Shown piece after piece: positions 43,101 to 51,516 of a stretch of DNA of 64,000 bases. The notes below the pieces were generated by a model. The model saw nothing but the letters and a program-made list of their open reading frames with translations. It was not told the DNA's origin and did no database searches. Positions within the stretch are counted from its first letter, which is position 1. Each line of letters begins with the position of its first letter. The DNA comes from Schizochytrium sp. TIO01. Lineage: Eukaryota > Sar > Bigyra > Thraustochytrida > Thraustochytriidae. Location of the stretch: NCBI GenBank assembly GCA_004764695.1, contig SMSO01000035.1:3601040-3665039 (forward strand), read 5' to 3'. The translations under genes and the position numbers were made by a program.

Positions 43101-43547
43101 GTCCCGCGATTTACTATTGCTGCCATCTCCCGTAGAAGTCTTTTGCAGAGCTAGCGATAGCGCATCAAGGCACACAAAGAGAAGATCTGAGAATTCCTTG
43201 TGCGACAAGAGAACCTCGTACAGCACCACTACTTTCTCCAAGTCCTGCTCCACGAGCTGCCGCATACCCGCGTACAAGCCATCCTTGCGCAACTTCCACT
43301 GCGCTGCTGCAGCGCGCTTTCGGTCCGCAGGTCGGATTGTATTTCCAGTTCCAGTGTTACCGACAGAGTGTGTGTTCTTCAGCGCGTGCAAAACATGTTC
43401 TGCTGCAATGTGCACAGAAGCTTCGCCGTCGAATGCGTGGAGGTCGGCGTTCAAGAGGTCGCTGAGCGCATGCTGGAGCGCAGAGAGAACCTGAGGCGCA
43501 TGGCCTGCGCGACGAGCCGGTGGGGGTCGAAACGGGAGGGGATTCAT
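40125..43547 (-). CDS. EXD3/Mut-7-like exonuclease with YbaK domain
   Basis: ATG at 43547; 1,140 aa. The first 400 residues are helical and unassigned. Residues about 430-625 are a DEDDy 3'-5' exonuclease of the RNase D/WRN type: Exo I VAMDGEWKA (about 450), Exo II VAYGFSSDLDVL, Exo III HYAALDAYAL (about 610). Residues about 725-850 match the YbaK/ProX aminoacyl-tRNA deacylase fold (VKKVASDLGVAPSQVLKSM). Residues about 888-1100 are a Mut7-C RNase domain (KFIVDNMLGKVGKMLRIVGM, FLTTDRKVV) ending in a zinc-ribbon-like CIKC and YRCKQPAC pair. Animal EXD3 and worm Mut-7 pair the exonuclease with Mut7-C and act in small-RNA or RNA trimming pathways. The YbaK insertion adds a domain that normally edits mischarged tRNA. 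I infer an RNA 3'-end processing enzyme, possibly acting on tRNA. The second zinc pair is spaced C-x4-C rather than C-x2-C. Confidence 0.85.
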   Translation of the reverse strand: MNPLPFRPPPARRAGHAPQVLSALQHALSDLLNADLHAFDGEASVHIAAEHVLHALKNTHSVGNTGTGNTIRPADRKRAAAAQWKLRKDGLYAGMRQLVEQDLEKVVVLYEVLLSHKEFSDLLFVCLDALSLALQKTSTGDGSNSKSRDALSNVAATSRALTLCNTLFAQRYDAYMRQDENLAHVLPSGMSILRVMQVFRVRVAQATGAAMAEAAVDRFYKHVNMQGLKHKAAWEREVSFCVKEATELIMEFDLVREPNCSIDLNAFVRTGVQLHWFSFMQKLVNADGSKNLARVYIETALHMNPPNMWKAHSCMKDMRLENEFPDLVQAYRRGSLVTTMEKKKFSEVLFRLERYHDPNLTIYVVGQLVEQGRHWLARYTADRLGLSTESVAYKSIDQAAVDKHAKEREGEYLHLPTEVESAVVFVDDEATATQAIEWLHGMGPQNIVAMDGEWKASLDSRHNVASILQLSSRSQVFILDLIWLMRQQSDIVAKLCEEIKHMFTRKDLIKVAYGFSSDLDVLTRSYPNHACWRELCSLLDFSHISLVSSDVEEENKWKALHTRKVTRGLKDLVLQVLGKRLCKLEQLSNWEARPLRSNQIHYAALDAYALAQVTDEVFPHHSCPPELLMDCDRISEPNHHRHKRISDNSKAPQQQRVAMEHKSQVALNATRQQNEDYFELAKNELKRRCQGLACQFVNETEMNAYTSSTGGATASTEGEVRLVKLSHDMVAVKKVASDLGVAPSQVLKSMAYMVNEGGSGWKPVLVLVRGDSTVKEDQLCTWANGMVRRATADECLIKFNMPGGALGPIAGVSQRQGKGSKVKGKFRVICDSAILELTGPVFTGIGSFVHCVRFDSVDTMSRMCADVILSGISNATKPASKPQLSSQVETKFIVDNMLGKVGKMLRIVGMDCTKTTDVPGVEEIHAAAAAGEPHPQSVPVGERLVLKRQRNALRTQELNLVLASARSENRVFLTTDRKVVERFRKDNIVMLSNHSDRFKQFEEICRLYAIKLDMGGFLSRCIKCNGLGFETIEPDEIIRLKSEGHKSVEAVPSEILQTVTHFYRCKQPACYRVYWEGPKFQHCCEKYQCLYEDANGDDSRQLKNINSFLASGEVQRNPKNVAEETEQMPPSADDAASSSE

Positions 43548-44661
43548 GGCCGAGCTACTCGCTGGCTGGCGGGCTTGCTCGTGCGCGCACAGCGAAACGA
43601 GGGGGGCGAGTGATTAAGTATTGAAGAAGGATCCCCTGTGACATTTGAGTTTCTTCTTTTTTCTTAATTAGTTTTCCTTTTTTCTCTTTTTCAATTTAGC
43701 GTTTCATTTGGGGCATTTGTGCGCGGTGATTGTGAGCGCTCACAATCCCGAAAACGGCGAAAAAGAGACTCACACTGCAAAGCTTTGATATAGGCTTGCT
43801 CCTTTCTTGCGACTGCGATGGAATGTGTGCGGTACAGATAAAAACTAGATTGCCTTCCTCATCATTAGTTTTGTGTTTTCTTGGTTAAATTTTGGGGTGG
43901 CCGTCATGGCGGGGATTATAGAAGGAAACAAGGTTCGAGGGAGACTTTCAGATTTTGATCCACAGCTCATGGCTGTTTCTTATTGTATTCCCTGATTTTG
44001 AGATGCCCTGGTGAGATTCCTACCAATGCTCAAGCTGAAGAAAGGAGAGAGTTTGATTGAGAGCTCTGATCGAAGATTGGGTTCCATAGTTCACTGTGTA
44101 AGATTTGCAATATACATTTTTTTGTTTAACTCACTACTATGATAATCAACTGCTGTAAGAGCGTGTTGACCAATGTGCAACATCATAATTATGATAGTAG
44201 CTTTTGTCTTATTGACATCCATTTATAGCATCTGATATGAGACGAAAGCTCAGTTTAAGCAGCTCCTGATGTTGAAGAATTTGGTCTCCTAAAGGTATCT
44301 CATACAACTAGCTGAACATGATGAACTTCTCAACTAACGCAGCACGCAAATCGACAATGCGATGTGGCACTCTTCGAGTATTATTCAAGCACCCAAAGGA
44401 AGGCAGAAATTATAATTCGAAGAAGGTTTGGAAAATGAAGGGATTGATCAAAAAAGTCTCTTCTAAATATTATATTAAAATATATTTTTTTTTCTTATTT
44501 TTTTTAATGCCTAAATTAAATCCAAAATAGTTAGTCCGTTGAGTCCCAGCTCTTCGCAACATTCGTTCCACAGGTTCATGATAATGTCTTTTCAATCAGA
44601 ATATCAACTCAGAGCAGGCAAGTAGAAGCAACGACGCATAGAGCGTGCATGGTTGACTCTC
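43548..44661. other. Divergent spacer between EXD3-like and IQ genes
   Basis: This is 1.1 kb of spacer. It holds the 20-bp perfect palindrome at 43728-43747 and otherwise AT-rich DNA. One 70-codon ORF at 44318-44530 has no features and is not believed. Confidence 0.55.
43728..43747. promoter_or_regulatory. Perfect 20-bp palindrome
   Basis: GATTGTGAGC followed directly by its reverse complement GCTCACAATC. It lies 181 bp upstream of the exonuclease gene's ATG. Its 18 central bases equal the idealised symmetric lac operator, which I take as coincidence. Symmetry and position suggest a site for a dimeric DNA-binding protein. Confidence 0.5.
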
Positions 44662-46125
44662 ATGAGAGGCGCGGGCCCAAGCAAGGGCAGGTGGTTTGAG
44701 TACGACGGAGAGCGAGAAAGGTTTGAGGAGCGCGAACTAGCTCAACTCCGAGCTCGAAAGCGCAACCTAACCAAATATGCGACCGCAGAGCTTGAAGAAA
44801 TTGCGAGGGCTCGAGACGAAGAACTTTGTGATCGCCTTCAGAGGCTTGCAGGCAAGCGATGGGGACTTCTGCTGGATTGCGAGGGTCTCGCTTCTGAAAT
44901 TAGAACTCTAGAGAGCGCGATTACGACAAGTTATCATATTGCCAATTCTGGGCCCGCCGCATTAGACAGAGTCACAGGAATAGAACAGCAAGGCCATATC
45001 GCACGAAGTGCATTTATAGAGACAATCTGTCAAAGCGGTATTGTTCACAGAAATGTTGCAAGAGAGGTCTTTGAAGGGTTTGCAGCTATTCAGTACTTAC
45101 GCAAAGGCCTCATCATCTTTGAGCTCGACGATGTTGATGCACGCGAGATTGTAGCAGCTGCACAGTTCTGCCATCCAAAGCCTGTGTCTGCTGCCAAACG
45201 TCTCATAACAGACCTTTTTGATGTCTATGGATCAACACATATTCGCAAGGAGGAGTTCGAAACCTTGCTAACAATTGGGGTGGAATCAATTGACCAGCTT
45301 TGCAAATGCCGTCCCATGGTTGATAGCGCATGGCGCGAATCACCATCACTTGCAGACAGAGTCAAGGGGCGGATCGCACGTGAAGACTTTCGCAAGATTA
45401 TGCATACTACTCTCAAAACATGGTTTGCGCCTTTAGCCCTCAGGTCTGGCTTACAGAGTGAGTGGGAAGGCATGTATCTTCCCAAAAGTCTTGCGGATCT
45501 CCATTACCAATCTCGCCGCGCTAAGAAAGTTGACGATCAATTCAAACGTTTGAGGTGCCATTGGCGACTTGCACGTGCCCATCGATGCTGGAATTTGTGG
45601 CGGGGGTTTGTCTTACGAAGGCGAAAACTACGAAACATCTTCGGGGCTTGTATACATGTCTGGGGCCATCGAACGCAATATCAGGCCTTCGGGGCTTGGG
45701 TAAGGATACTTGTGGCAGACATCATGGCTCAACGCATACAGAATTTCATACGACAAGCCTTATTTCGCATTCGTGCTTATCAGAGGGGCCTTCGGAAGCG
45801 CGCGGCAAGTACTATTCAGAATACTTGGCGAGGTGCCCTTGCACGGCGATGGCTGAGCCAAATGAAGGTACTCCGTGATCATGCAGCACGCACTATACAA
45901 CGCTTTTGGAGAGTACAGAGAGATGCTTATCAAGTCAAGCTGGCTCTCTTCAGGTCTATTAGTGATGGATGGCAAGTTGAGCGAGTTGAAGCCTGCATAA
46001 AGATCCAGTCCACGTTCCGCATGTACCTAGCAAAGTTGCGTGCAATTTCAAGGCGCCAAGCTATAATTGGCCGACGGAAACGTGCCCAGAAAGAAGGTGC
46101 CTTGTATCCGAGACGAGTTAGGTGA
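44662..46125 (+). CDS. IQ-motif (calmodulin-binding) protein
   Basis: 487 aa from the ATG at 44662; the frame is open three codons further left but only from a TTG. The N-terminus (about 15-90) is an Arg/Glu-rich coiled-coil candidate. The middle (about 110-260) is helical with a degenerate EF-hand-like stretch (LFDVYGSTHIRKEEFETL). The C-terminal 140 residues carry about four IQ-type helices: AQRIQNFIRQALFRIRA, ASTIQNTWRGALARRW, ARTIQRFWRVQRDAYQ and CIKIQSTFRMYLAKLR. These bind calmodulin or related light chains in other proteins. The layout resembles flagellar or cytoskeletal IQ proteins, and the window also holds a radial spoke gene, but no named family could be assigned. Confidence 0.75.
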   Translation: MRGAGPSKGRWFEYDGERERFEERELAQLRARKRNLTKYATAELEEIARARDEELCDRLQRLAGKRWGLLLDCEGLASEIRTLESAITTSYHIANSGPAALDRVTGIEQQGHIARSAFIETICQSGIVHRNVAREVFEGFAAIQYLRKGLIIFELDDVDAREIVAAAQFCHPKPVSAAKRLITDLFDVYGSTHIRKEEFETLLTIGVESIDQLCKCRPMVDSAWRESPSLADRVKGRIAREDFRKIMHTTLKTWFAPLALRSGLQSEWEGMYLPKSLADLHYQSRRAKKVDDQFKRLRCHWRLARAHRCWNLWRGFVLRRRKLRNIFGACIHVWGHRTQYQAFGAWVRILVADIMAQRIQNFIRQALFRIRAYQRGLRKRAASTIQNTWRGALARRWLSQMKVLRDHAARTIQRFWRVQRDAYQVKLALFRSISDGWQVERVEACIKIQSTFRMYLAKLRAISRRQAIIGRRKRAQKEGALYPRRVR

Positions 46126-47193
46126 CATATTTTCTGCTAGGTAAAATTGGAAGTAGGGTTACTAAAACTTTCGTAATACTAGTGTTCCAACATATTATAG
46201 GGTAAAATATATTTTTATAGGCTTGTATAGGGAATATGTGTAGCAGAAATTTTAGAAGATGTTGCACTAGACAGAAGATTAAGATGCCATAATGAGTTAG
46301 AGGATTGCCACTTTGATGAAAGTGTCACGGTATCATACATGGCCCAACCTACTTGATGGTCATACCCTGTTGCTGAATTATGAGTGGGCTGCACTAATTT
46401 AGACATAGAGAGACAAATGTGTCAAGAGAGAGCCTTGCAGCTTCATCACATTGCAGCTTCATCGCCCATTGATATAAAATAGTCCACTCATCAATGTACG
46501 ATATGTTACCAGAAGAGGTATCGTCGTCACATTATCTCCTTCCGATAGTGAATCGAGCAATCTAGCTGTTTGGTGCGAAGCGCTGGAGACACCACCTACA
46601 ATACAATTATAACGCATCTAAAAAGCTCTCGCCAAAAGTAAAACTATAGTTTCTATCCTCATACTCCCCCTAGCTACTACACCAATGCAATCCGTTGAAC
46701 AAGCACACGGCAAGACTGCAGCAGGCTAAACCTTTTGCTAATACCATCAGTGTTGTTGATGTCATTAGAATAGATCTTTTCGAAGAGATAAGAACCTACG
46801 TCATAGCGAGATGGACATCTGCTTCATAACTTTTGTAGTAGAAACTAAGTAAACACACGTGCATACGCAGGAGACCTCTAGACCAGTAATAATTGCACGA
46901 AGAGGTCTATTGGTCAACATGAGTCGTCTTTCCAAAAAGAAAACAGCAGATAGTGCAGAGACTTTGGGGAATTGCAACCTGCAGAGGGAGTTAAACAAAA
47001 ACGAGAAACAAAAGCATCTAATTGAGGCTGCTGTGTATGCGTTGCAGATTGCAGACGTTTAAATTGACATTGAGGAGCAGAAGCGATTGGTGCAGAAGCG
47101 TAGGGGGGGGACTAAGAATTGATTTTGTCAACTCGTAAACTCATACGGTAGCTGTGGAAATGCGCATTTACACAACAATAGAGAGCTCTAGAC
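46126..47193. other. Convergent spacer with small broken ORF
   Basis: This is 1.07 kb of AT-rich DNA between the 3' ends of the IQ and Zn2Cys6-dCTPP genes. Apart from the interrupted frame at 46919-47122, I see no gene. Confidence 0.5.
46919..47122 (+). pseudogene. Possible nonsense-broken coiled-coil fragment
   Basis: From the ATG at 46919 a frame encodes Lys/Glu/Leu-rich helical sequence (LQRELNKNEKQKHLIEAA), stops at TAA 47060-47062, then continues in the same frame with IDIEEQKRLVQKRR before a TGA. The two halves have matching heptad-like character. It may be a decayed small gene or a chance helix-like reading. Confidence 0.2.
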
Positions 47194-47997
47194 CTAGATA
47201 AGGCCTCCAGCGTTGTTGAGCGATGGACTGGAGCCAGACAAAGGTTCAAACTCGGTGTACTTCTTGCTGTTGCCCATTGCTTTATCTTTCGGGTACTTGG
47301 CATCGTTCTTTTGAATTTTCTCCAGGGTGGCGTTGGCCAAGTCAATCCCACAACGGTCAGCTAACCGCGTGACATAGATGAGGATGTCTGCCAGCTCGTC
47401 AGCAACACGAACACGATCCTTATGAGAGAACCCCCCAAGACCAGGTGTTACTCCTTCACGCCACTGGAAGATGGCAGCAAGCTCACCAACCTCGCCAGTA
47501 AGAGCAAGAATTAAATTCCGGGGTGTGTGAAACTGCTCCCAGTTCCGCTCGTCGCTAAACGCCTGAATGCGCTCACGAATGCCTTCAAGTGTGACGCCAC
47601 CAGCAAATGGCGTCGGGGTAAAAGGCTGTGAGGACACAGCTTGCACCATGACCTGCTCCGAAACGGAGTCCTTGTGAGCGCGCATGCGCTTAGCAGCATT
47701 TGTGTTGCGCTTCTTACCCTTGGGTGGACCACGTTTCTTCGAAAAAGAGTAAACACACTCCAAGCCCTTCTTTGCACAACGTTTGCAAGGAGTCTCGCCG
47801 GAGCACTTGACCTTAATCTGTGTGCACATGTCACAAGAGGTTTTACGCACCGAGGTTACCGAATTTCCCACATGTTGCGGCGGCGGCTGGTGGTGATCTG
47901 GTGGCTGTTCATGTGCATAAGGCTGGTTAGGTCCACCCTGACCCTGTACCATGTCTTGCTGCTGGTGGATGCTCATCATCAAATCATTGGTATCCAT
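47194..47997 (-). CDS. Zn2Cys6 zinc cluster fused to dCTP pyrophosphatase
   Basis: One uninterrupted frame, ATG at 47997, 267 aa (three further codons reach a GTG at 48006). Residues 1-50 are Gln/His/Pro-rich. Residues about 55-81 are a perfect fungal-type binuclear zinc cluster, C-x2-C-x6-C-x5-C-x2-C-x6-C (CDMCTQIKVKC ... CKRCAKKGLEC). A strongly basic stretch follows (RGPPKGKKRNTNAAKRMR), as in Zn2Cys6 DNA-binding proteins. Residues about 140-230 are an all-alpha NTP pyrophosphatase of the DCTPP1/MazG type: FSDERNWEQFHTPRNLILAL, metal-binding GEVGELAAIFQW (E-x2-E) and DELADILIYVTRLADRCGID (E-x2-D). DCTPP1 hydrolyses dCTP and modified dCTP analogues, cleaning the nucleotide pool. The fusion suggests a nucleotide-pool enzyme held on chromatin, or a regulator that senses dCTP. 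No clear regulatory site is seen upstream. Confidence 0.88.
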   Translation of the reverse strand: MDTNDLMMSIHQQQDMVQGQGGPNQPYAHEQPPDHHQPPPQHVGNSVTSVRKTSCDMCTQIKVKCSGETPCKRCAKKGLECVYSFSKKRGPPKGKKRNTNAAKRMRAHKDSVSEQVMVQAVSSQPFTPTPFAGGVTLEGIRERIQAFSDERNWEQFHTPRNLILALTGEVGELAAIFQWREGVTPGLGGFSHKDRVRVADELADILIYVTRLADRCGIDLANATLEKIQKNDAKYPKDKAMGNSKKYTEFEPLSGSSPSLNNAGGLI

Positions 47998-49571
47998 AGT
48001 TCCCACGTAATTTGCAATCGATTCCGTTGGGAATCGACGTTGTTAATTCGTCTTCACAGCTCTTGCAAATTTATCTAGGTTTCACGAGCTCTTCACGAGT
48101 CCCGGAACTGTAAACTTTTGTTCTCAATCAAATACTGTCTGGACTCCCACAGAGGCCTCGATGCTAAAGCGATACCCACCGAAGCTGGCGAGGAGCAGAG
48201 ATGCGCACAGTGATATCAACTAAGAATCGACAATAAAGGTAGGGGAAAAACAAAGCGACACAGTAGAAAGAAAGAAAGAACAAAAAAGAAAGAAAGAACA
48301 AATCAATGAACGAGTGATTGATGCTTTCCTTTCTTTGCCTATCTGTCTGACTGTCAGTCTCGCTGTCTGAGGTCTGCCAGGCTCTCCCGCTCAGGACTCG
48401 GCAGAAGCTACAGATGGGCGGCTCTCAGCACGCTTCTGGAGGCGGTTGAGGAGTCGGGGTCTTGGGATGGCTTCGCACGGGGTCCAGGCCGCGGCGGAGC
48501 AGAGGACGAGGAGGAGGCGAAAAGGCCTCGTTTCTCCGAATTTGAGGTTTGCCCGAGCGAGAGGAGATCAAAGAGCGTCAGAGAGCGTTAGAGGGGAAGG
48601 GTGGCAAAATATTCTGAGTACGTGCGACTCCCCCTCTCATCCCCACTACCACCTAACCTCCTCACCTTTTGCTCTCTCTTTCCTATAACCCCCCTCATTG
48701 AGCCTTTCTGCCTCCACTGAGAAGACTCTCCCCCCTCAAGCCCTTGATAAAATGTATTATTCAATAGTTTAATGTGCCTTCTCTCTCTGAAGACCACTGC
48801 CTCTCAATTAGTCAGTGGAGGGTCCTCCTATCACTCAACCCATTTCCGCTCTCCCTTTTTCCTGAGCCAGCAGTTTCGCCGGGGGGTAGACACAGTGTTT
48901 GCTTTGAAGATCCCTGGGAAAAAAGGGCAGGTACCATAGGTACCTCCAATACTTATAACCATGGGTCCCTGAAGTTACCCCAAAACAAAAGTGCGGAAAT
49001 CTGACAGTACCCCCAATTAGGGCCTCTTAGAGGTGAGCTGTAAGAGGCGGTCTTCAGGGATCAGTTCCAGAGGTTCTGATGGACCTACCGGTGGTTATGT
49101 TAGGGTCTCTGATGTTTTCGTATTGTTGTTTTACTTATGGAGCAAAGAACTCGAGACTGAGTTTGTCTATTGAGATGGTGAGGAGGACTGGCGTCCTGAG
49201 GACTTAGATGCTAGCCAGAAGAAGCATAAACCAGGCAAATAGAGACCTGAGAACAGGGATTATTCTAGCAGCTGCATGGAAAATCAGCTACTATGTAGGA
49301 AATGCTGAAAGCACGGTTCTTAGTTAGTTCTAGATTGGTTCCGCGGTTAATTTGTGAGAGCAAGATGATTGTGAAGAAGTTTGGGCTTGATCAATGATCG
49401 ACACCGACAGCGTTATCAGAACGTTTCGTGGCTTTGCACCTCACGGCGCACGCTAATAAAGGGTTTATTGTGCTTTGGTCTGGTGTTTTTGCTGGTTACT
49501 TCGTAAACGCTGTGGGTTTGAAACGTAGAGGCGGCAGGGCTTGTACAAAGGGTTAGGCGTCATCTTTGAAG
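47998..49571. other. Divergent spacer, Zn2Cys6-dCTPP and Mis18-like genes
   Basis: This is 1.6 kb of spacer. GAAA-type repeats lie at 48267-48300 and a GC-rich, multi-frame open patch at 48400-48600. The rest is ordinary AT/GC mix with no gene I can support. Confidence 0.5.
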
Positions 49572-50891
49572 ATGGTGGCTGTTGTGCAGTGCCCAGGTTG
49601 CCTCAAAATCTTAGGTCATACCACACAGGAGAGAACTCAAGAGTATATTGGGAAAGGGCTGTTGTCTGTGGATGTGTGCCAAGGTCTTGTACTATCGGCT
49701 CAGACATTTCGCGATGCACACAGGCCAGAGGAAGGCCCAAGTCGAAAAGCGCAATGTGCATCCTGTAAAGCCCCTGTTGGAAAGATGCTCATTGCAGATG
49801 AAACTCTCGTGGTTCACAAAGGCAGCGTTTCAATCTATGAGATCCCTCAAATGCTGAATGTCTCAAGCTCAGCTGATGTTGCCGGTGCCGTGTCAACTCC
49901 TGCACAACCTTCTGTACAACCTTCTGAGTATATCCAAAATCGTCACCCTGGTACCCAAATGGACGTTTCACGGACCGAACTGCGAAGCATTGTTCGTCGC
50001 GAAGTTGCTAACGCCAGAGCCAAATGGGCTGCCGATTTAGCTACAGAAAAGTCTATGCAACTACTTGTTCAGGAACTCATCAACGATGAGATGGCCAAAG
50101 TCAAATTTACGCTGCTCGCTTTAAACAATCGTATGAACACGCTTGTTGAAGAATTAACCTTTGATGAAAAGCAACAATCGAGATCGGAAGGCATGCACAG
50201 CGACGAGGAAGATGAGGGGATGGATGAGGACGAGGGAAAGCCACTACGTAAGCCTGAAGAGGAGTTGCAGAGCACTGGAGCTGCCAGTGATCAAGAGGAT
50301 GATGAATCTCCGAAAGGCAGGTTGCAGAGGAGCTCAGACAGCAACCAAGATCGAAAACTTGATCGCACTAAATCTGGCACTGTAAAAGGAGGCGGCACTT
50401 CCCGCAAGGTGAAGGAAGAGACAATCCAGGAAATTGATAATCAAAACACTTCTCGTCTCCGTGCGTCTCGCAGCAGCACAAGCAACGGCGCGCATGTTAG
50501 TATGGGAGGTGAAGAACTTAAAGAAGACAAAGAGGAAAGGCAAGGAAATTATTTGACCAGGAATTCTAGCTCGGCTAGCCGCAAGGCATTTGTTCGTGGT
50601 GATAAGTTTGGCGAGGGAGAAGTTCGAAGTAAAAAGAGGTCTCTTCCTACTGCACGTGGGTCAAGAAGAGACAGTAATCTACGTGAAGATCATAAGAACC
50701 AAGACAGCGTAACTTTTGAGTCAGAGGATGATGGTGACGATAGTGACCGGTTTGACTTTGGTGCTTCATCATTTAAGAGGCCCACCTCAACGCGATCCAA
50801 AGCAAACAAATCGAGGCGAGTCATTTATTTGGATGAAGATGATGATGATGATGCTGAGATTCGTGAGATGGATGATAGTGACTACAATTGA
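49572..50891 (+). CDS. Possible Mis18/Yippee-domain protein
   Basis: 439 aa from the ATG at 49572 (a TTG two codons earlier is also in frame). The N-terminal 95 residues carry two CxxC pairs, QCPGCLKILG near the start and QCASCKAPVGKML about 65 residues later, followed by VVHKGSVSIYEI. That is the layout of the Mis18 (Yippee-like) zinc-binding fold, which in animals and fission yeast helps load CENP-A at centromeres. The middle is helical (about 130-200). The C-terminal half is Ser/Lys/Glu-rich and acidic, ending in EDDDDDAEIREMDDSDYN, and looks disordered and nuclear. The zinc fold is plausible from spacing, but the family name is tentative. Confidence 0.5.
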   Translation: MVAVVQCPGCLKILGHTTQERTQEYIGKGLLSVDVCQGLVLSAQTFRDAHRPEEGPSRKAQCASCKAPVGKMLIADETLVVHKGSVSIYEIPQMLNVSSSADVAGAVSTPAQPSVQPSEYIQNRHPGTQMDVSRTELRSIVRREVANARAKWAADLATEKSMQLLVQELINDEMAKVKFTLLALNNRMNTLVEELTFDEKQQSRSEGMHSDEEDEGMDEDEGKPLRKPEEELQSTGAASDQEDDESPKGRLQRSSDSNQDRKLDRTKSGTVKGGGTSRKVKEETIQEIDNQNTSRLRASRSSTSNGAHVSMGGEELKEDKEERQGNYLTRNSSSASRKAFVRGDKFGEGEVRSKKRSLPTARGSRRDSNLREDHKNQDSVTFESEDDGDDSDRFDFGASSFKRPTSTRSKANKSRRVIYLDEDDDDDAEIREMDDSDYN

Positions 50892-51516
50892 GCAAATCTG
50901 AATTTTAGAAAGTAGCCTGTGTTCTGGAACATGCTTTTGGGACTATTACGTCCATGATAGAATATTGATAACATGGTGGTACTAAGGTATATAGTTCAGG
51001 AATAGTTTGGACTATTAGCTAGAACACATCGAACGGCACAATTTTTTCTAAGATTTACATATCTCTGAATAGGAAATCAAGATGCAAACAAGACTTATAT
51101 TTGTACCGACAATTGATGAACATTTATAAGCATGCCTTTATGTGAATCCTCTTCTTCTTCATTCTTTGATTGTCAAGAAACTATTAAGACTTTCTTTCTT
51201 TTTTTAAATTTTAAACAAATAAAATCAGATTTTGCTCTTCTTTTTATAGTTAGAGAGGGGAACAGGGGATTGTCTAAATTCTGCACCTGTTATGAGTGTA
51301 GGCAGAGTACAACAGTAAGGGGTAAGGCGACATCCACGGATCAATCCCCTTTGCCCTGCCTTAGCACAAATGATCAATTATCTTTAAAAACAAAAAGCGA
51401 GATTCATGCTTCTTTTTTCCTTTCTAGATTTACTACCCTTGTATCATAACACGTTAGACACCTTGAATTCGTGCGGGGGATTTGCGGAAACTGTTTTTGT
51501 AGAGAAGCTAGGTGGC
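50892..51516. other. Convergent spacer, 3' ends of Mis18-like and RSPH3
   Basis: This is 625 bp of AT-rich DNA. It holds both 3' UTRs and no credible ORF. Confidence 0.5.

Noticed and set aside
43728-43747. lac operator-like site as vector contamination
   Set aside because: No other vector sequence is nearby and the flanks look native, so contamination is unlikely.
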